Shown here piece after piece: positions 58,805-64,000 of a stretch of 64,000 nt of DNA. A program made the translations under genes and the position numbers. Position 1 is the stretch's first letter, and each line of letters opens with the position of its first letter. The stretch comes from UMGS692 sp963653425 (lineage in GTDB: Bacteria > Bacillota > Clostridia > Christensenellales > CAG-314): positions 5,465-69,464 of the forward strand of contig CAVJWC010000007.1 of NCBI GenBank assembly GCA_963653425.1, given 5' to 3'. The notes under the pieces were generated by a model that ran no database searches, had not been told where the DNA came from, and worked only from the letters and a program-made list of their open reading frames with translations.

Positions 58805-59902
58805 ATGAAATTCTGTGCAATTATTTGCGAATATAACCCTCTTCATAAGATGCACGAAAGGCATATTGCCTTTGCCCGTGAAGTTTCGGGTTGTGATTTT
58901 CTTATATGTCTGATGTCGGGTAACTTCGTTCAGCGCGGGCAACCTGCCGTTTTAGACAGGTTCACCCGGGCAAAACACGCTCTTTACGCGGGAGCGGATA
59001 TAGTTATCGAGCTTCCTTTGGCTTCGGCTCTTTCGGCAGCCGACGATTTCGCTTCGGGAGCCACGAGAATTCTGCAGAAAATCGGCGTCGAGAGTCTGTC
59101 TTTCGGCTGTGAGAGCGGAGACGCGGATTATCTTAAAAAATGCGCGGAAGTCCGTCTTTCGCCCGAATTCGATAAAAGAGCGGGGCTTTATCTCGAACGG
59201 GGAATAAGTTATCCTTCGGCGTGCGGAAAGGCTTTCGGCGATCTGAATTGCGTTTCGCCCGAAAAACCCAACGATATTCTCGCAGTAGGTTATATGTGGC
59301 AATGCGGAAAGCTCGGATATTCTCCCGAGTTTTATCCGCTTAAACGGGAAGAAGGCTATAACGACCTCGCTTTTTCGGAAAGAGCTTCCTCGTCCGCCCT
59401 TCGTTACGCGAAAAGGGAAGGAGAGGACTATTCGTCCGCCGTCCCTGATTACGTTTATCGGGACGACGACAAGTGGATAAACCTCAAAGATTACGAAGAC
59501 TTCGTTTACCGCTTTTTGAGGCTTAAAAGCGCAGGCGAATTAAAGGATATTTACGGCGTTTCCGAGGGACTCGAAAACCGTATAACTTCCGTAAGAGCGG
59601 TTTCGTACGAAGATATGTTCTCTATGCTGAAAACCAAAAGATACACCGAATCCCGCATAAGACGGGTTTTACTTAACTGCGTTCTGGGCTTTACGTCGGA
59701 TATTATGGACGAATACAAAGCCTCGGAGCCTTATTCGAGACTTCTCGGAATGCGTAAAGAAGCCGAAATCGCTCTTAAAAGGCTCAATCCTTTGTTTACG
59801 GGAAAGCCTGCGGAAAGCGTTTGTCTTCTCGAAAAACGAGCCGACGCCTTTTACGAAGCGTTATCGGGACGGATTATAAAAAACTATCCCGTCAAGATAT
59901 GA
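58805..59902 (+). CDS. tmcAL: tRNA(Met) cytidine acetate ligase TmcAL
   Basis: TmcAL (YlbM) makes N4-acetylcytidine at position 34 of elongator tRNA-Met, using acetate and ATP through an acetyl-adenylate. The 366-residue protein has the nucleotidyltransferase motif CEYNPLHKMHERHIAFAR, GNFVQRGQPAVLDRFTRAKHAL, GADIVIELP and SFGCESGD. The ATG at 58805 is chosen (AAAGG eight bases before); a TTG two codons upstream is in frame. Its position next to the acetate-forming genes pta-ackA is common; acetate supply could link them. Confidence 0.93.
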   Translation: MKFCAIICEYNPLHKMHERHIAFAREVSGCDFLICLMSGNFVQRGQPAVLDRFTRAKHALYAGADIVIELPLASALSAADDFASGATRILQKIGVESLSFGCESGDADYLKKCAEVRLSPEFDKRAGLYLERGISYPSACGKAFGDLNCVSPEKPNDILAVGYMWQCGKLGYSPEFYPLKREEGYNDLAFSERASSSALRYAKREGEDYSSAVPDYVYRDDDKWINLKDYEDFVYRFLRLKSAGELKDIYGVSEGLENRITSVRAVSYEDMFSMLKTKRYTESRIRRVLLNCVLGFTSDIMDEYKASEPYSRLLGMRKEAEIALKRLNPLFTGKPAESVCLLEKRADAFYEALSGRIIKNYPVKI

Positions 59903-59963
59903 TTTTCGGGTAAATCCGAGTGAAAAACTAAGCTCCGTACGGTTCTTTAATAGCGGCAAACAG

Positions 59964-59992
59964 TTGACTTATTTTCGGGTTTCCTGTATAAT
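59964..59992 (+). promoter_or_regulatory. Promoter of the pyruvate:ferredoxin oxidoreductase gene
   Basis: TTGACT (59964-59969), 17 bases, TATAAT (59987-59992). Confidence 0.85.
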
Positions 59993-60108
59993 TTATAATT
60001 GCGAACGTCAGATTCGTAAGCGACTTTTCCGTCGCGTAACGCAAATCTTTATTCCTTGTTCGTCCGTTGGACCGGAACGGACGATCAACTCAAATCAGGA
60101 GGAAAAAA

Positions 60109-63100
60109 ATGGCTAGAAAAATCACTATCGACGGTAATACCGCCGCTTCGCACGTAGCGTACGCGTTCAGTGACGTAGCGGCTATTTACCCGATCACTCC
60201 GTCCTCTCCGATGGCGGAAGTTGCCGACGAATGGGCTGCCGGCGGCAGAACCAATCTGTTCGGACAGAAGGTCAGAATCGCCGAAATGCAGTCCGAAGCC
60301 GGAGCTGCAGGCGCCGTTCACGGCAGTCTGACCGCAGGCGCGCTGACTTCTACCTTTACGGCAAGTCAGGGTCTGCTTCTTATGATCCCCAACATGTACA
60401 AGATCGCGGGCGAACTTCTTCCCTGCGTATTCCACGTTTCCGCAAGAGCGCTCGCTGCTCACGCCCTTAACATTTTCGGCGACCACGCGGACGTTATGGC
60501 TTGCCGTCAGACGGGCTTTGCTATGCTTGCAAGCAACTCCGTTCAGGAAGCTATGGATTTGGCTCTCGTAGCTCATCTTTCCACTCTGGAAGCCAAAGTT
60601 CCGTTCGTACATTTCTTCGACGGTTTCAGAACCAGTCACGAAGTAAGCAAAATCGAAGAAATCGCTTACGAAGACATGGCTAAGCTCCTCGATATGAAGT
60701 ACGTCGACGAATTCAGAGCAAGAGCTATAAATCCCGAACACCCCGACCTCAGAGGTACGGCTCAGAACCCCGACATTTACTTCCAGAACAGAGAAGCTGC
60801 CAATAAGTATTACGAAGCGGTTCCCTCTATCGTAGAGAAGTACATGAAGCAGGTCGGCGAACTTACCGGCAGAAAGTATAATCTGTTCGATTACGTAGGT
60901 TCTCCCGACGCCGAAAACATTATCGTTATCATGGGTAGCGGTGCGGACGCGTCCGAAGAAACCATCGATTACCTTACCGCAAAGGGCGAAAAAGTCGGTA
61001 TGGTTAAAGTTCACCTTTACCGTCCCTTCTCGGTTAAACATTTCGTAGACGCTATTCCCGCAACGGTTAAGAACATCAGCGTTCTCGACAGAACCAAAGA
61101 AGCTGGTTCTCTCGGCGAACCTCTTTACCTCGACGTTATAGCAGCTCTCGAAGAAGCAGGAAGAAAGGGTATCAACGTCGTAGGCGGTCGTTACGGTCTC
61201 GGCAGTAAGGAATTCACTCCTTCCATGATCCTTTCCGTCTTCAAGAACATGAAGCTTGCTCAGCCCAAGAATCACTTCACCGTAGGTATTACCGACGACG
61301 TTACCGATACTTCTCTTCCCGTTGACGAAATCATCGACGTTGCAAGCGAAGGAACGACGAGATGTAAGTTCTACGGCTTGGGCAGCGACGGTACCGTCGG
61401 CGCAAACAAGAACAGCATCAAGATCATCGGCGACCACACCGATCTTTACGCTCAGGGTTACTTCGAGTACGACTCCAAGAAATCGGGCGGTCTTACGATA
61501 AGCCACCTTCGTTTCGGCAAGACTCCCATCAAGTCCAGCTACCTCATCGAACAGGCTGAATTCATCGCCTGCCATAATCCCAGCTACGTTACCCGTTACG
61601 ACATTCTCGGAAGCGCAAAAGAAGGCGGTACTTTCCTGCTTAACTGCGCTTGGACGGTAGACGAACTCGACGAAAAGCTTCCCGCTTTCATGAAGAATCA
61701 GATCGCTCGCAAGCACCTTAAGTTCTATATCATCAACGGTCTCGAAATCGCCAAGAAAGCCGGCAGTGCAAAATCCACCAATATGGTTATGCAGTCCGCT
61801 TTCTTCAAACTCGCAAACATCATTCCTTACGAAGAAGCGGAAGGTTATATGAAAGCCGCTATTCTTAAGACCTACGGCAAGAAAGGACAAGCCGTTATCG
61901 ACAGCAACAACGCAGCAGTCGAAAACGCGGTTACCGGACTGGTCGAAGTTCACTATCCCGAATCCTGGGCAACCGTTACGACGGGCGCTGCTCTTCCCGA
62001 AAAGATCGACAACGAATATTACGAAGAGTTCATTAAACCCATCATCGCTCAGCAGGGTAACAAACTTCCCGTATCGGCTTTCGATCCGGCAGGCGTAGTT
62101 CCCACCGGCACCACCAAGTTCGAAAAACGCGGTATCGCAGTGGACATCCCCGTATGGAACAAAGACAACTGTATCCAGTGTAACCAGTGCGCTCTCGTTT
62201 GTCCGCACGCCGCTATCCGTCCCGTACTCGTTCCCGTAGGAACGGAAAAACCCGCTTCCTTCGAAACCAAACCCGCTATCGGCGTTCCCGGTTACGAATT
62301 CAGAATGCAGGTCAGCCCGCTCGACTGTTCGGGTTGCGGAAGTTGCGCTAACGTTTGCCCGTCCAAGACCAAGGCTCTCGTTATGACCAACGCAGAACAC
62401 GTTCACGAAGAAGAAAACTACCGTTTCGCAGACGCTCAGCCCGTCGTTGAAGTTCCCGGCGCGCTCAACGTCAAGACCAGCCAGTTCAGACAGCCGCTCT
62501 TCGAATTCTCGGGAGCATGCGCAGGTTGCGGAGAAACTCCTTATATCAAACTCGCAACTCAGCTCTTCGGCGACAGAATGATTATCGCCAACGCAACGGG
62601 TTGCTCCAGTATCTACGGCGGTAGCGCTCCCACCTGCCCGTATACCGTAAACAAAGACGGTCACGGTCCCGCCTGGGCTAACAGCCTCTTCGAAGACAAC
62701 GCCGAATTCGGCTTCGGTATGAACCTTGCTTATACTCAGAGAAGAGAAAAAGCAAAAGACCTCGTTACCGAACTCATGAACGCTCCCGAATGTTGCGAAG
62801 AAGGTAAGAAAGCCTGTGAAAACTGGCTGAATAACTTTGACGATGCGGAAGGCAGCAAGAAATCTGCAGCCGAACTCGTTTCCGTTCTCGAAAAATGCAT
62901 GAAGTGCGACACCAAACTCGGTTGTCTCATCAAACAGATTTACGGAATGAAAGACTGTCTCGTTAAGAAGTCCGTATGGATCTTCGGCGGTGACGGTTGG
63001 GCTTACGACATCGGTTACGGCGGACTCGATCACGTTCTCGCAAGCGGAGCAGACGTCAACGTTCTCGTTCTCGATACGGAAGTTTACTCCAACACCGGCG

Positions 63101-63615
63101 GACAGGCAAGCAAATCCAGCCCGACAGGCGCCGTTGCCAAATTCGCAGCAAGCGGAAAACGCATCAAGAAGAAAGACCTCGGCATGATGGCTATGAGTTA
63201 CGGTTACGTTTACGTCGCTCAGGTCGGTATGGGCGCTAATATGAACCAGCTCGTTAAAGTTATGGCTGAAGCAGAAGCTTATAAAGGACCTTCCCTTATC
63301 ATCGCTTACGCTCCGTGTATCAACCACGGTATCAATATGAGCAATCCTCAGAACGAAATCAAGAAAGCGGTTGAATGCGGATACTGGCAGCTTTACCACT
63401 ATAACCCCGACCTCATCAAACAGGGCAAGAACCCCTTCATCCTCGACAGCAAAGAGCCTACCGGCGATTATCAGGACTTCATCAGACACGAAACGAGATA
63501 CGCTTCGCTTCTTAAGACTAAACCCGACGTCGCTGAAAAACTCTTCGAACGCTCCGAAGAAGAAGCTAAGGAAAGATTCGAAAAATATAAGGAACTTTCC
63601 GAAGAACAGAAATAA
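60109..63615 (+). CDS. nifJ: Pyruvate:ferredoxin (flavodoxin) oxidoreductase
   Basis: PFOR oxidises pyruvate to acetyl-CoA and CO2 and reduces ferredoxin, the central step in anaerobic Clostridia. The 1168-residue single-chain enzyme has the order domain I (YPITPSSPMAEVADEW), domain II, the ferredoxin domain with two CX2CX2CX3C motifs (near C688 and C740), and the thiamine diphosphate domain (GACAGCGETPYIKL; IFGGDGWAYDIGYGGLDHVLASGADVNVLVLDTEVYSNTGGQ). ATG 60109 is used because AGGAGG lies six bases upstream; an in-frame extension has no such site. The gene is monocistronic with a strong promoter. Confidence 0.97.
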   Translation: MARKITIDGNTAASHVAYAFSDVAAIYPITPSSPMAEVADEWAAGGRTNLFGQKVRIAEMQSEAGAAGAVHGSLTAGALTSTFTASQGLLLMIPNMYKIAGELLPCVFHVSARALAAHALNIFGDHADVMACRQTGFAMLASNSVQEAMDLALVAHLSTLEAKVPFVHFFDGFRTSHEVSKIEEIAYEDMAKLLDMKYVDEFRARAINPEHPDLRGTAQNPDIYFQNREAANKYYEAVPSIVEKYMKQVGELTGRKYNLFDYVGSPDAENIIVIMGSGADASEETIDYLTAKGEKVGMVKVHLYRPFSVKHFVDAIPATVKNISVLDRTKEAGSLGEPLYLDVIAALEEAGRKGINVVGGRYGLGSKEFTPSMILSVFKNMKLAQPKNHFTVGITDDVTDTSLPVDEIIDVASEGTTRCKFYGLGSDGTVGANKNSIKIIGDHTDLYAQGYFEYDSKKSGGLTISHLRFGKTPIKSSYLIEQAEFIACHNPSYVTRYDILGSAKEGGTFLLNCAWTVDELDEKLPAFMKNQIARKHLKFYIINGLEIAKKAGSAKSTNMVMQSAFFKLANIIPYEEAEGYMKAAILKTYGKKGQAVIDSNNAAVENAVTGLVEVHYPESWATVTTGAALPEKIDNEYYEEFIKPIIAQQGNKLPVSAFDPAGVVPTGTTKFEKRGIAVDIPVWNKDNCIQCNQCALVCPHAAIRPVLVPVGTEKPASFETKPAIGVPGYEFRMQVSPLDCSGCGSCANVCPSKTKALVMTNAEHVHEEENYRFADAQPVVEVPGALNVKTSQFRQPLFEFSGACAGCGETPYIKLATQLFGDRMIIANATGCSSIYGGSAPTCPYTVNKDGHGPAWANSLFEDNAEFGFGMNLAYTQRREKAKDLVTELMNAPECCEEGKKACENWLNNFDDAEGSKKSAAELVSVLEKCMKCDTKLGCLIKQIYGMKDCLVKKSVWIFGGDGWAYDIGYGGLDHVLASGADVNVLVLDTEVYSNTGGQASKSSPTGAVAKFAASGKRIKKKDLGMMAMSYGYVYVAQVGMGANMNQLVKVMAEAEAYKGPSLIIAYAPCINHGINMSNPQNEIKKAVECGYWQLYHYNPDLIKQGKNPFILDSKEPTGDYQDFIRHETRYASLLKTKPDVAEKLFERSEEEAKERFEKYKELSEEQK

Positions 63616-63673
63616 CCTTTCTGTATAAATAACGGAATTAACGCTTACCAAACGAATTATTCCCAAACAAAAG

Positions 63674-63703
63674 AGCCTGCTTTCTTGACGAAGAAAGCAG
63701 GCT
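63674..63703 (+). terminator. Terminator of the PFOR gene
   Basis: A perfect 13-bp stem (AGCCTGCTTTCTT with AAGAAAGCAGGCT, loop GACG). It is followed by TACTTTCTTT, which is also the start of the next repeat, so the T tract is imperfect. Confidence 0.8.
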
Positions 63704-64000
63704 TACTTTCTTTAAGAAAAGAAAGTAAGCAAAGACCAGCGTGACGCTGGACCCACTGTGGCTTCGCGGGACAAAACCGATTCCGTAAAGCTATAAAAAC
63801 AGAAAAATCCCGACTCAACCGAGAAGGGATTTTTTTCTTTTATATTGAAGTTCTTTGTTGAGCTTTCCTATTTAACCTTCTTTCTTTCGAAAAAAAGAAG
63901 GTAAAGAAATTTTTGCTGCACTCACATTGAAGTTCTTTGTTGAGCTTCCCCTTTAACTTACTTTCTTTAAGAAAAGAAAGTAAGCAAAGAAACTTTCATT
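63702..64000. repeat. Palindromic repeat array at the window end
   Basis: CTTACTTTCTTT/AAAGAAAGTAAG hairpins lie at 63702-63729 and about 63956-63983, and a variant with TTCTTTCTTTCG is at about 63880-63905. The lead sequence ATTGAAGTTCTTTGTTGAGC occurs at 63844 and 63926 (period 82). CCAGCGTGACGCTGG (63737-63751) is a further hairpin, and AAAAATCCC..GGGATTTTTTT (about 63811-63838) is a terminator-like stem. No gene is seen. Confidence 0.7.

Noticed and set aside
60085..63666. Antisense frame of 1193 codons across the PFOR gene
   Set aside because: It is a shadow of codon bias in the sense gene, has no ribosome binding site and its translation resembles no protein. The same holds for the long frames opposite mnmG (10201-12633), typA (50736-52388) and infB (35161-36774).

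Overview
The window looks like chromosomal DNA of an anaerobic, low-to-mid GC Gram-positive bacterium of the Clostridia (Bacillota), probably an uncultured gut-type lineage. The evidence is the AGGAGG ribosome binding sites, the many promoters of the type TTGACA, 17 bp, TATAAT, the nus operon order rimP-nusA-rnpM-ylxQ-infB-rbfA-nrnA-truB-ribF, pyruvate:ferredoxin oxidoreductase with Pta-AckA, an eukaryal-type glycyl-tRNA synthetase, TmcAL, and relics of sporulation (SpmA, a YlmC/YmxH protein). No phage, plasmid, transposase gene, CRISPR array or rRNA operon is visible. Nearly all the DNA is housekeeping; the accessory interest lies in small lipoproteins, intergenic repeats and a few poorly understood gene pairs.

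Layout. 1-2.7 kb: end of the ribosomal alpha operon (rpsK, rpsD, rpoA, rplQ). 3-10.7 kb: an aminotransferase, six tRNA genes (Pro, CAT, Asp, Phe, Thr, Tyr), two lipoproteins (one a DUF3089 hydrolase), a DUF2284 protein and an FGGY sugar kinase. 10.7-15.7 kb: mnmG, rpmH, rnpA, yidD, yidC, jag. 16-20 kb: spmA, then metG-tatD-TatD-linked radical SAM. 20-27 kb: a small lipoprotein, a WYL regulator, a DUF1538 membrane protein with a tandem PII-like protein, and glyS. 27-32.8 kb: a large tandem-repeat lipoprotein, then small and hypothetical genes. 32.9-44 kb: the full nus operon, an endonuclease IV-like gene, an aminopeptidase and efp. 44-52.6 kb: a CPA2 antiporter, an ArsR/HMA/P-type ATPase metal efflux operon, a NatAB-type ABC transporter and typA. 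52.8-64 kb: a DUF2225 protein, an acyltransferase, two divergent hypotheticals around a perfect 26-bp palindrome, rpmF, pta-ackA, tmcAL and the pyruvate:ferredoxin oxidoreductase.

How it fits together. Pyruvate oxidation to acetyl-CoA and reduced ferredoxin, followed by Pta-AckA, gives ATP and acetate. The translation genes (ribosomal proteins, tRNAs, two tRNA synthetases, EF-P, IF2, BipA, RimP, RbfA, TruB, MnmG, TmcAL, RNase P protein) form the bulk of the coding content.

The most unusual items are: a DUF1538 transporter-like protein next to a two-domain PII-like protein (a candidate transporter/sensor pair); a ~220-bp MITE-like element with 25-bp terminal inverted repeats in two full copies plus fragments; degenerate tandem repeats that begin at gene stop codons; structured 5' leaders before rimP, the DUF3089 lipoprotein and the repeat lipoprotein; and the perfect palindrome at 55661-55686. 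All calls are by reading the sequence; no database search was run.
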